From assembly GCA_944325815.1 (NCBI GenBank), contig CALVBV010000003.1, positions 1 to 43,900 on the forward strand: DNA of 43,900 bases. The letters run 5' to 3'. The translations under genes were made by a program, and so were the position numbers. Position 1 is the first letter of the stretch. Every line of letters starts with the position of its first letter. The DNA comes from Candidatus Gastranaerophilales bacterium. GTDB lineage: Bacteria; Cyanobacteriota; Vampirovibrionia; Gastranaerophilales; Gastranaerophilaceae. Shown one piece after another: positions 7,989-15,346 of this stretch. The notes beneath the pieces are model-generated. The model did no database searches, was not told the DNA's origin, and saw only the letters and a program-made list of their open reading frames with translations.

Positions 7989-9759
7989 GATTCAAACAGT
8001 AAATTTCAGAGCGGGAAATTATCCCGTATCAAAAGAAAAGAATGAAAACATACAGAATTACAACAGTGATTCTATCGATAAATATTTGCAGAACATGGCA
8101 CTTATTAATACGCCAAAAGTTCAGAAAATTGAGCTAAATAAAGCCGAGAATAAACCTTATAAAAATAATTTAAGAACAATGATTCGGAACAATGAATCAG
8201 TTATGCTTGCAATAGTTCCGAGAACATTTACCGCTCAGGATTTAAACGGTGATGATATTGTTACGCTAAAGACAGGCGAAAAGAACGGAACATTATTGAG
8301 TGCAATATCAAGACTGGACGAATTAAAAGAAGACGGAATTAATACAATTCACATACTTCCTATACATCCGACAGGTAAGAAAAATGCCCAGGGCACAGCC
8401 GGTTCTATTTATTCTCCGGAGAAATATGTTACAGAGGACGGACATCTTGCAATAGATCCGATGATTGTGGAAAAAGATGATCCCCGCAGTCCGAGTGAAC
8501 AATTCAAAGCATTTATAGATGAATGCCACAAAAGAAATATAAAAGTAATGCTTGATTTACCGAGCTGCGCTTCTGTAGATATGTTTGAAGCAGAACCTGA
8601 ATTAATGGCTTACGGCAGAAACGGTGAAGAAAAAACCCCGCAGGGCTGGACAGATATCAGAATGTTCGAACCCTGGGAAGATGAATCAAACAGAACTCTT
8701 AATCCTAAACTCTTAGAGATGCACAAACAATTTGTTGATGCCTGCATTGATTTGGGAATAGACGGAATCCGTGCGGACGTTGCGAGAGCGAAACCAACAG
8801 AATTTTGGGATATCCTGATTAATTATTCACATCAAAGAGATCCTGAATTTGGCTGGCTTGCTGAAAGCTACACTTATGAATGCGCTTCTCCGATGATTAA
8901 TATGCCTTATGACAGGCCGGAGGACTTGCTTAGAGCAGGATTTGACGAGTACTACGGTCAGTATCATATCTTCCACGATTGGAAAAATGCCGCAGAATTT
9001 AATGACTATATAAAGTTGAATCTTGATTTGTCTCACAGACTTCCGGCTGGAAAAAGTGTTATAGGTTCATTCCTTACACACGATGACAGCTCTTCAATGA
9101 TTCATGGCGGAGAAAATTTCTGCAAAATGACAACTGTTCTGCAAGCTACAATTCCAATGTGCAACCCGTACTTTATTGACGGATTCCAGACCGGAGATTA
9201 TTATGATTACAAATACAGAAATCGGGATAATATTGAAACCTGGACAACAACATTAGATCCGGCAGAACATCGTCAGGTTCCTAAATATGACATGAATGAA
9301 CATCAATACAGGCTGGCCTTGTTTAATCTTTCAAGAAAACCGGGCGGTGATTCTCCCGATATAAGAAGGGTTATGCAGGGAACTCTTGAGATGAGACGCA
9401 ATAACCTTGATGTTTTGGCAGATAAAAACAGCAGTTTTATTGAATTAAATAAACGGGAAGATAAAAACGACCAGATTATAACTTACGCAAGACACAATAA
9501 CGGAAAAACTCTTCTTGTTGTTGCAAATAAAAATCCAAACAGAAATGTTACAGGAATTATTGAAATTCCGGGATTAAAAGCAGACCAGAAACTCGTAAAT
9601 ATGGTGCCGGCATACGGAGAAACCAGCGAGTTTCAGACTGATGCTAATGAACTAAGAGTAAATTTAGCCCCGAATGACGCTTATGTCTTTGAAATTGATA
9701 CTCCAAATATTGAAAAAGACAGAAAAGGTCATGTTTATAAACAAAAAGTAAAGGATTAG
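7975..9759 (+). CDS. GlgE-like GH13 (alpha-amylase superfamily) enzyme with N-terminal NFRAG tag
   Basis: Two ATGs occur in tandem (7972, 7975). The AGGTGA site at 7963-7968 is better spaced for 7975, which also puts Asn-Phe at residues 10-11 like the other tagged proteins (MQISKIQTVNFRAG). The body is a GH13 barrel: INTIHILPIHPTGK resembles the PPIHPIGR region of maltosyltransferase GlgE. The nucleophile is D268 (GIDGIRADVARAK), the acid/base E297 (WLAESYTYE), and H369-D370 (SFLTHDD) is the fourth conserved region. The first region reads VMLDLPSCAS instead of the usual D-x-x-x-N-H, which again is more like GlgE. A beta-sandwich C-terminal domain (ITYARHNNGKTLLVVANK) ends the 594-residue protein. 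It probably acts on alpha-glucan in the cytoplasm, as a glycosyltransferase or hydrolase; substrate is unproven. The GlgE-specific N-terminal domain is absent or very short. Confidence 0.82.
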   Translation: MQISKIQTVNFRAGNYPVSKEKNENIQNYNSDSIDKYLQNMALINTPKVQKIELNKAENKPYKNNLRTMIRNNESVMLAIVPRTFTAQDLNGDDIVTLKTGEKNGTLLSAISRLDELKEDGINTIHILPIHPTGKKNAQGTAGSIYSPEKYVTEDGHLAIDPMIVEKDDPRSPSEQFKAFIDECHKRNIKVMLDLPSCASVDMFEAEPELMAYGRNGEEKTPQGWTDIRMFEPWEDESNRTLNPKLLEMHKQFVDACIDLGIDGIRADVARAKPTEFWDILINYSHQRDPEFGWLAESYTYECASPMINMPYDRPEDLLRAGFDEYYGQYHIFHDWKNAAEFNDYIKLNLDLSHRLPAGKSVIGSFLTHDDSSSMIHGGENFCKMTTVLQATIPMCNPYFIDGFQTGDYYDYKYRNRDNIETWTTTLDPAEHRQVPKYDMNEHQYRLALFNLSRKPGGDSPDIRRVMQGTLEMRRNNLDVLADKNSSFIELNKREDKNDQIITYARHNNGKTLLVVANKNPNRNVTGIIEIPGLKADQKLVNMVPAYGETSEFQTDANELRVNLAPNDAYVFEIDTPNIEKDRKGHVYKQKVKD

Positions 9760-9786
9760 AGGCAAAACATTAAATAGAGGAAAACA

Positions 9787-9808
9787 AAAGACCGCTTCGG
9801 CGGTCTTT
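9787..9808. terminator. Bidirectional terminator between convergent genes
   Basis: Perfect nine-base stem AAAGACCGC / GCGGTCTTT around a TTCG tetraloop, flanked by A and T runs. It separates the GH13 operon from the acetyltransferase gene on the other strand. Confidence 0.93.
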
Positions 9809-9810
9809 GT

Positions 9811-10362
9811 TTATTGCTCAATCGTTCTGATAACTTTTGCCGGATTCCCGACTGCAAGCGAGTTATCAGGTATGTCTTTTGTTACAACAGCGCCTGCGCC
9901 AATGACACACCCATCGCCTATTGTCACACCGGGGAGGACGATTACACTCCCTCCGAGCCAGCAGTTTTTACCTATTTTTATTGGCTTAGCCCATTCTAAA
10001 AAAGTATTTCTTGTCTTGTAATCCAGCGGATGAATCGGGGTATAAAGCTGTGTGTTAGGCCCTATAAAAGTATCACTGCCGATTGTTACGGGCGCACAGT
10101 CAAGAACAACGCAATTGGCATTAAAATATACTCTATCGCCAAGCTCTATATTACATCCGTAATCGCAAAAAAAGTTTGGTGTTATATAACACCCCTCACC
10201 GGCTTTTTTGAATAAATTTTTAATTATCTCTTCGCGTCTGGAAGCGTCTTTTTCCTGATTAAAATCCGCAACAGTCTCTCTTGCCTTATCTCTCAAACCG
10301 ATTAAATAATCCGTCATGGGGAAATACTCTTTTCCCTCAATCATTTTTTTAAACTCTTCCAT
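9811..10362 (-). CDS. Sugar O-acetyltransferase of the maltose/galactoside acetyltransferase family
   Basis: Left-handed beta-helix acetyl-CoA transferase. The start at 10362 (MEEFKKMIEGKEYFPM) follows GGAGG at five bases; an ATG six codons upstream has no site. This gives 183 residues, the usual length for LacA/Maa/NodL. Family features are the Mac domain at residues 5-60 (MTDYLIGLRDKARETVADF), NANCVVLDCAPVTIGSDTFIGPNTQLYTPIHPLD with the catalytic His of the T-x-x-H-P motif, then hexapeptide repeats (IKIGKNCWLGGSVIVLPGVTIGD, cut here by function rather than boundaries), ending VTKDIPDNSLAVGNPAKVI. It probably acetylates a maltose- or glucose-type sugar, which may or may not relate to the convergent GH13 enzyme next door. 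Exact acceptor is not determinable. Confidence 0.92.
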   Translation of the reverse strand: MEEFKKMIEGKEYFPMTDYLIGLRDKARETVADFNQEKDASRREEIIKNLFKKAGEGCYITPNFFCDYGCNIELGDRVYFNANCVVLDCAPVTIGSDTFIGPNTQLYTPIHPLDYKTRNTFLEWAKPIKIGKNCWLGGSVIVLPGVTIGDGCVIGAGAVVTKDIPDNSLAVGNPAKVIRTIEQ

Positions 10363-10388
10363 AAAACCTCCATACTCCATTCTATCAA

Positions 10389-10424
10389 AAAAGCGGAATT
10401 TTGATTAATCAAAATTCCGCTTTT
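10389..10424 (-). terminator. Terminator after the 60-residue orphan gene
   Basis: A perfect palindrome with 18-base arms (AAAAGCGGAATTTTGATT and its complement), followed in the minus direction by a T run. It lies 20 bases past the stop of the gene at 10444, so that small gene has its own transcription unit. Confidence 0.92.
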
Positions 10425-10443
10425 AATAAATCCTCCAGTCCTA

Positions 10444-10626
10444 TTACCAATTAGCAGCACAGCCAACAGAACTATTCAGAATTTCTGGATGTTTTTTAGC
10501 AAAATCCCAGGCGCTTCCGTTTTGAAGTTCCTGATGAAGGGAAGGAACCTGAACATCTTTTCTGTCCTCTTCTGCCTTTGCCCATATAGGTGCTGCACCT
10601 GTACTGCTTATTGCATCTGCACTCAT
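10444..10626 (-). CDS. Orphan 60-residue protein ending in CAANW
   Basis: Family not recognised. A 60-residue product starts MSADAISSTGAAPIWAKAEE and ends with SSVGCAANW. An AGAAAGGA ribosome site lies at good spacing before the ATG and a strong terminator follows, so it is very likely a real gene. It is hydrophilic, lacks a signal peptide or membrane segment and has a single cysteine five residues from the end. The small, self-contained unit could encode a regulator, a peptide precursor or a small abundant protein. The region upstream contains an inverted repeat at 10655. No modification or export enzyme is adjacent, which argues weakly against a peptide natural product. Confidence 0.72.
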   Translation of the reverse strand: MSADAISSTGAAPIWAKAEEDRKDVQVPSLHQELQNGSAWDFAKKHPEILNSSVGCAANW

Positions 10627-10654
10627 AGTTTTATCCTTTCTTTAATATCATCGA

Positions 10655-10672
10655 ATATATACTTGTATATAT
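10655..10672. promoter_or_regulatory. Inverted repeat upstream of the 60-residue orphan
   Basis: ATATATAC-TT-GTATATAT, a perfect eight-base inverted repeat with a two-base spacer, 29 bases before the ATG at 10626. Its position over the expected -10/+1 region suggests an operator, but the low-complexity AT composition makes chance plausible. Confidence 0.4.
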
Positions 10673-10722
10673 ATAAAGTCATTATTTATATAAAAATTGC
10701 ATGATTTTAAAGAAATTTTACA

Positions 10723-12279
10723 TTACTTAACATCTGTTTTTCTTTTAGTTTTATTTTTCAGAAGCAGGGTCAATGGAATGGCTATAAGCATAATAACAGC
10801 GAGTATTGTAAAAATATCGAAAAATGCACCCAGTCTTGCCTGCGCAAGTAGTTCTTTGTAAAGAGTTCCGCTTGCTTTTCTAGCAGCAACAACAGAGGGA
10901 TAATAGTGCATAAATTTTTGGTGAAGCATATTTAACTTTAAAGTAAACATAGGATTATGAGGAGAGAGATTGTCTACATAATAGTTTTGATACACCTGCG
11001 AAACTCTAGCTATGAATGTAGAAGAAACCGAAGTAGATACAGCAGTTACAATATTTTTAAACAAAGCGTGCAAGGCTGCTGCATCAGCCGTTTTAGATGG
11101 AGAAAGTGTCTGGAATGACAGAGCTGTAATAGGCACAAATGCCGTAGGTACACCTATACAGAGCAGTATATTCGGCAAGACTATACTTTCCATAGATGAA
11201 GCCGGATTCATTTGGGTAAGCATTAAAACAGAAGCCGCCATAATAAGAAAACCTGTAATAGCAAGAACTTTAGCATTTACATGTTTTGAAATTTCACCGA
11301 CAACAAGCAGTCCTATAAAGCAAATTACAGCTCTCGGAAACATTGCAAGCCCTGACATTGAGGGACTATAGCCGATTAAGCTTTGAATAAACATTGGCAC
11401 AAGAAGCAGGGTTGAATATATCATCAAATTTATAAAAGAGCTTATTGTTGTTCCCACAAGAAAATTTCTATCTTTGAATACACGAATATCGATTACGGGA
11501 TACTTATATTCAAGTTCCCACACATAGAAGAAAACAAATGAGAATATACAAATTCCCGTGAGCCAGCAAATCCAGGGTTCATCAAACCAGTTATGCTGCT
11601 GCCCTTTATCGAGGACAATCTGCATACACGCCATTGCGATTACTACAGCAATATAGCCTATATAATCGAATTTTTTATTATATTTAAGCTTTTCCGGCTT
11701 ATCGTCTTTTATCAGAAATTTAACCAGAATCAACGAAAGAATACAAAGCGGGATATTAATAATAAAAATCCACTGCCATGAGTAATTATCGGTTAAATAA
11801 CCGCCCATAAACGGGCCGGCAAGAGGCGAAAACATCGCAGCCACTCCGAACAAGCTCATTGCAACACCTCTTTGTTCCGGCGGAAAAACCTCAAGCAGAA
11901 TTGCCTGACAAAGAGGAAGAATACAGCCGCTTCCGATACCTTGAACAAGTCTTGCAAGAATCAAAGCAAGCAGGTTCGGGGCAAGAATGCACAGCAGACA
12001 TCCTATTGCAAAAACCAAAATGCTATACATAAACAAAAGCTTTTTGCCGATTGTGCGTACAAGATATCCCGTAACAGGAAGCATTAAACCGCCTGATATA
12101 ATGTAGCAGGTAATTACAGTATTGGCCTCATACTGCGTAGCGCCGTAAAATCCGGCAATATGCGGCTGGCTTACATTGGTGCCTGATGATGCCGCAAGCG
12201 CAAGAAATGAAGGCAGGAGTACCGCAATTGCCACGATATAAGGGTTTATCTTCTTTTCCTCGATAACTTCATCCGCCAT
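10723..12279 (-). CDS. emrB: EmrB/QacA-type (DHA2) multidrug efflux MFS transporter
   Basis: Inner-membrane proton/drug antiporter of 518 residues with the 14 membrane helices expected for the DHA2 family. The first helix reads NPYIVAIAVLLPSFLALAA; the GPFMGGYLTDNYSWQWIF segment is the conserved antiporter motif C region after helix 5, and GRLVQGIG-like sequence (ARLVQGIGSGCILPLCQA) precedes it. It ends with a Lys/Arg-rich cytoplasmic tail. The ATG starts one base after the stop of the emrA-type adaptor gene, giving a marR-emrA-emrB order like E. coli emrRAB. It would export hydrophobic toxins through the adaptor to an outer-membrane channel; two candidate channel genes lie in the divergent arm. 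Confidence 0.94.
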   Translation of the reverse strand: MADEVIEEKKINPYIVAIAVLLPSFLALAASSGTNVSQPHIAGFYGATQYEANTVITCYIISGGLMLPVTGYLVRTIGKKLLFMYSILVFAIGCLLCILAPNLLALILARLVQGIGSGCILPLCQAILLEVFPPEQRGVAMSLFGVAAMFSPLAGPFMGGYLTDNYSWQWIFIINIPLCILSLILVKFLIKDDKPEKLKYNKKFDYIGYIAVVIAMACMQIVLDKGQQHNWFDEPWICWLTGICIFSFVFFYVWELEYKYPVIDIRVFKDRNFLVGTTISSFINLMIYSTLLLVPMFIQSLIGYSPSMSGLAMFPRAVICFIGLLVVGEISKHVNAKVLAITGFLIMAASVLMLTQMNPASSMESIVLPNILLCIGVPTAFVPITALSFQTLSPSKTADAAALHALFKNIVTAVSTSVSSTFIARVSQVYQNYYVDNLSPHNPMFTLKLNMLHQKFMHYYPSVVAARKASGTLYKELLAQARLGAFFDIFTILAVIMLIAIPLTLLLKNKTKRKTDVK

Positions 12280-12280
12280 A

Positions 12281-13375
12281 TTATTTTATCTTAACCTTTG
12301 GTACCACTGACATACCCGGAACAATATTGTAGCCGGAGATATCTTCGTCAAATACAATTTTTACCGGAACTCTCTGTACAATTTTCACATAGCTTCCGAC
12401 AGCATTTTCCGGCGGGAATAAGCTGGATTTAGCGCCTGTTGCTCGCTGAATACTCTCAACATGCGCCTTAAAACGTTTCCGCGGATAAGTATCCACCTTA
12501 ACGCGAACCGGCTGGCCTTCTTTCATATTCGTAAGCTGGATTTCTTTAAAATTCGCAACAACCCAGACTTGTTCCGGAACAATGTTCATCAAAGGCTGGC
12601 CAATATTCACATAATTACCTTTTTCAACACTTCTTGCAGCAACTTTACCGTCTTGCGGTGCATAAATTTTGGTATATTGAAGATTTAATTTAGCTTGCTC
12701 GACTTCGGCTTCCAGCCTTTTAATTAATGCCTCATCTGCAGCAGCCTTTGCCTTTCCTGAATCCAATGCATGCTGAGAGGCCATAGAAGCTTCCTGAGCT
12801 GCATTAAAGTTTGCCTGAGCTACTTCTAAAGCTGATTTGCTGCGTTCAAAGTCCTGCTTTGAAACAATTCCGTCCTTATAAAGTTCCTGATACCTTGCAA
12901 AATCTTTTTCTGCAAAATCTAATTTTGAAGAAGCCGATGTTATATCTTCATAAGATTTGTTAACATTAGAAGAACTTTCATCTACTTTTTTCTCTGTCAT
13001 CTTTAAACCTGCTTTAGCTTCCTCAAGTTTTGCTTCTGCTTGCTCAAGTGCAACCTCAAAATCTTTCGGGTCAAGTTCCACAAGCAAATCACCCGTCTTA
13101 ACTTCCTGGTTATCATCAACCAATAATCTTATCACGGGCGCTGCAACTCTCGGCGCTACAGAGACTAATCTTCCTTCAACAAACGCATCATCTGTTGACT
13201 GAAAATATGTAGCATGAATTGCTGCATAAATACCCAGAATTACAAGTATAATAGCTGTTATTGTCGGAATAACCACACGTTTCTTCTTGTATTCGGGGCG
13301 TCTTTTTTTCAAACGCGACTTTGCTTTTTTTATAAATTCTTCATCATTATTATCAGGATGTCTTCTTTTTGCCAT
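12281..13375 (-). CDS. emrA: EmrA-type membrane fusion protein (HlyD family)
   Basis: Periplasmic adaptor of 364 residues that links EmrB to an outer-membrane channel. After a basic N-terminal stretch (KRRHPDNNDEEFIKKAKSR) there is one membrane helix at about residues 34-54 (VVIPTITAIILVILGIYAA). STDDAFVEGRLVSVAPRVA is the typical EmrA start of the first lipoyl half-domain. A long alpha-hairpin follows (residues 105-225, alternating Ala/Glu/Lys), then the second lipoyl half (YTKIYAPQDGKVAARSVEKG) and beta-barrel (VVANFKEIQLTNMKEGQPV). AGGTGAGG precedes the ATG inside the end of marR. It fits the emrA position of the operon well. Confidence 0.95.
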   Translation of the reverse strand: MAKRRHPDNNDEEFIKKAKSRLKKRRPEYKKKRVVIPTITAIILVILGIYAAIHATYFQSTDDAFVEGRLVSVAPRVAAPVIRLLVDDNQEVKTGDLLVELDPKDFEVALEQAEAKLEEAKAGLKMTEKKVDESSSNVNKSYEDITSASSKLDFAEKDFARYQELYKDGIVSKQDFERSKSALEVAQANFNAAQEASMASQHALDSGKAKAAADEALIKRLEAEVEQAKLNLQYTKIYAPQDGKVAARSVEKGNYVNIGQPLMNIVPEQVWVVANFKEIQLTNMKEGQPVRVKVDTYPRKRFKAHVESIQRATGAKSSLFPPENAVGSYVKIVQRVPVKIVFDEDISGYNIVPGMSVVPKVKIK

Positions 13376-13385
13376 TTTTCCTCAC

Positions 13386-13847
13386 CTAGTTCTGTAAAAT
13401 CGTATTATTTCTTAAATTTACTTCTAACTTATCTAAAATTTCTATAAACTTATCAACTTCATCTTCGTTCAGGCCTTCAACAATTGTATCCCATACACTT
13501 AATATCGTAGGAAGCATTTCATCGCAGATTTTCGTCCCTTTATCAGTGATATAAAGCTTTTTTACCTGTCTTCCGCCCTCTGACTCAATAACGGAAGATA
13601 AATAATCCTTTGATTCCAAAATTGAAACAATTCTTGTCATGTTAGGTCTGTCTTTAAATGTAATATTTGCAAGCTGCCGCATATACATTCCGTTATTAGC
13701 GCTGAGGGTTTTTAATACAGTAAACTGTTCCGGACTTATATCAAAGTTTTCTTTTGCGCAGGCCTGAATTGCAAAAACCTTTGAAAGAAGCCCTATTCGC
13801 GACAAACGTAACCCTATTTTATGTTTTAATAAAAGTTCTTGTCTCAT
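13386..13847 (-). CDS. MarR-family transcriptional regulator of the efflux region
   Basis: 153-residue winged-helix dimer. The DNA-binding part is recognisable at residues 40-100: FTVLKTLSANNGMYMRQLANI, RPNMTRIVSILESKDYL as recognition helix, and the wing ESEGGRQVKKLYITDKG. AAAGGA precedes the ATG. It is the first gene of the leftward emrA-emrB operon and lies directly beside a perfect 22-base palindrome that overlaps the divergent promoter region. By analogy with EmrR/MprA and MarR it should repress itself, the emrAB genes and probably the rightward RND cluster, and release DNA on binding small phenolic or drug ligands. Ligand specificity is unknown. Confidence 0.93.
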   Translation of the reverse strand: MRQELLLKHKIGLRLSRIGLLSKVFAIQACAKENFDISPEQFTVLKTLSANNGMYMRQLANITFKDRPNMTRIVSILESKDYLSSVIESEGGRQVKKLYITDKGTKICDEMLPTILSVWDTIVEGLNEDEVDKFIEILDKLEVNLRNNTILQN

Positions 13848-13856
13848 AAATTTCCT

Positions 13857-13878
13857 TTGTGTTATTATAATAACACAA
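13857..13878. promoter_or_regulatory. Perfect 22-bp palindrome: probable MarR operator in the divergent promoter
   Basis: The site reads TTGTGTTATTA followed by its exact complement TAATAACACAA. It contains a TATAAT on each strand, so the -10 elements of both divergent transcripts could be covered when it is bound. It is 10 bases upstream of the marR ATG and 17 bases upstream of the first gene of the rightward efflux cluster. Length and symmetry match MarR-family operators. Confidence 0.85.
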
Positions 13879-13895
13879 GAAGGATAAGTGTAAAG

Positions 13896-15254
13896 ATGAC
13901 ATTTAAAAAATTTTTTATAGTATTGATTTTATTAGTATCACTGCCGGTTCAGGCAAAAGAGGTCGTAAACAAACTTGACTATTTGAATCTCGACTGGTGG
14001 AAAAATTATCATGATGAAATTTTACTCAGCCACCTGCAGACTTTGTATACAAATAACCATGATTTGAAGATTGCGGCGCTTAAAACTAAACAGTCGGAAG
14101 AAAATGTCAGATTAATCGGTGCTAACCAGCTTCCGCAGGTCGGATTTGACGGCTCGTTATCAAGAGTTTTGAGCGGGGCGCAGACAGAGTTTGGCTCGGT
14201 AATAATCCCTGAATACTCTCAAAATGAATTTTTGCTGCCGCTTAGTGCTTCTTATGAAATAGATATATGGGGACAAAATTTCTTAAACAGAAAAAGTGCA
14301 AAGAAACAAAAAGAAATAACAGAACAACAGGAAAGAGCAGCTTATATTTATATAACCTCTGTTTTTACTGCTAATTATTACAATTTGATTAAATCAGAAG
14401 AATTAGAGAAAAATTTAAGAGAAATAATATCTTTGCAGACTGATATTGTAAAGATGACAGAGAAAAAATATAACTGCGGGCTTGCCCCTATTCATGAACT
14501 TTTAAATGAAAAGCAGGCTCTGGTAAAATTTGAACAGGATTTGAATAAGCTTGTTGAAACAAGAAAAATTTTGAATAATGAGCTTGTTGTTTTATTAGGC
14601 CTCAAAACAGACAAAGAGATTGAACATTCTTCATTTAGCGGGATAAGCTGCCCTGAGATTCCGGAATCTTTCTCTACAACAATAATACAATACAGGCCGG
14701 ATTTAATCAGTTCCGAAAATTATGTCAAGAAGACAGGACTTGATGTTAGGGTTGCAAGAAGAGAATTTTTGCCGAAATTTGTTATATACGGTAATCTTGG
14801 GTTTAATGCCTACAGGTGGAATCGAGTTTTTGCAAATGAAACCTTTTTATCTAATATAGGTATTCTGCCAAGCTGGGATATTTTCTCGGGAGGGGCAAAA
14901 CTTGCAAGATACAGGATTAATAAGTATGAATATAAAAAAGCTGTAGAAAGCTATGAAAGAACTGTTCTGACTTCTATACAGGAGGTTAATGATGCTTTGG
15001 TTTCCGCAAAAACAACAAAGGCCAATCTAATTAAATCAAATGACGAGTATGCACTGGAAGAAGAAAAACATCAGCTTGCACAAAGACAATTTACTATAGG
15101 CGATTCTTCAAAATTAGATGAGATGAAGTCAAATATTCATCTTCTTATTGCAAAGCAAAAGGATATCTCCTCTAAAATTGATAACGTAATTGCAACTATA
15201 TCTTTATACAAAGCAGTCGGAGGGATTGATTACACTAAGCCGGAAAATTTATAA
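13896..15254 (+). CDS. Outer-membrane efflux channel, NodT/OprM type
   Basis: The frame is open from 13839, but that would cross the operator and marR; the ATG at 13896 gives MTFKKFFIVLILLVSLPVQAKE, a clean signal peptide cleaved after QA, with AGAAGGA upstream. The mature protein has LDWWKNYHDEILLSHLQTLY, the W-W...D..L..L opening of NodT/OprM channels, then two repeated alpha-barrel/beta-strand halves (YEIDIWGQNFLNRKSA; PSWDIFSGGAKLARYRINKY). No lipobox cysteine is seen, unlike OprM. Length is 452 residues. It is the first gene of the rightward arm, ahead of an RND adaptor and pump, and probably supplies the exit duct. Because EmrAB also needs a channel, it may serve both systems. Confidence 0.92.
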   Translation: MTFKKFFIVLILLVSLPVQAKEVVNKLDYLNLDWWKNYHDEILLSHLQTLYTNNHDLKIAALKTKQSEENVRLIGANQLPQVGFDGSLSRVLSGAQTEFGSVIIPEYSQNEFLLPLSASYEIDIWGQNFLNRKSAKKQKEITEQQERAAYIYITSVFTANYYNLIKSEELEKNLREIISLQTDIVKMTEKKYNCGLAPIHELLNEKQALVKFEQDLNKLVETRKILNNELVVLLGLKTDKEIEHSSFSGISCPEIPESFSTTIIQYRPDLISSENYVKKTGLDVRVARREFLPKFVIYGNLGFNAYRWNRVFANETFLSNIGILPSWDIFSGGAKLARYRINKYEYKKAVESYERTVLTSIQEVNDALVSAKTTKANLIKSNDEYALEEEKHQLAQRQFTIGDSSKLDEMKSNIHLLIAKQKDISSKIDNVIATISLYKAVGGIDYTKPENL

Positions 15255-15346
15255 TTATTCTCCAATTGGCTTCTTGAATAGTTTTAAAGCTTTTGTTATT
15301 TTTGTTATAAAATATTATAAGATTTCATTTCAGATTTGGAGAGACA

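Noticed and set aside
10444-10626. Ribosomal peptide natural-product precursor
   Set aside because: It ends in a Cys-containing segment but no modification, protease or export gene lies beside it.
13839-13895. Upstream start for the NodT-type channel
   Set aside because: It would run through the marR start and the palindrome, and would bury the clear signal peptide that begins at 13896.
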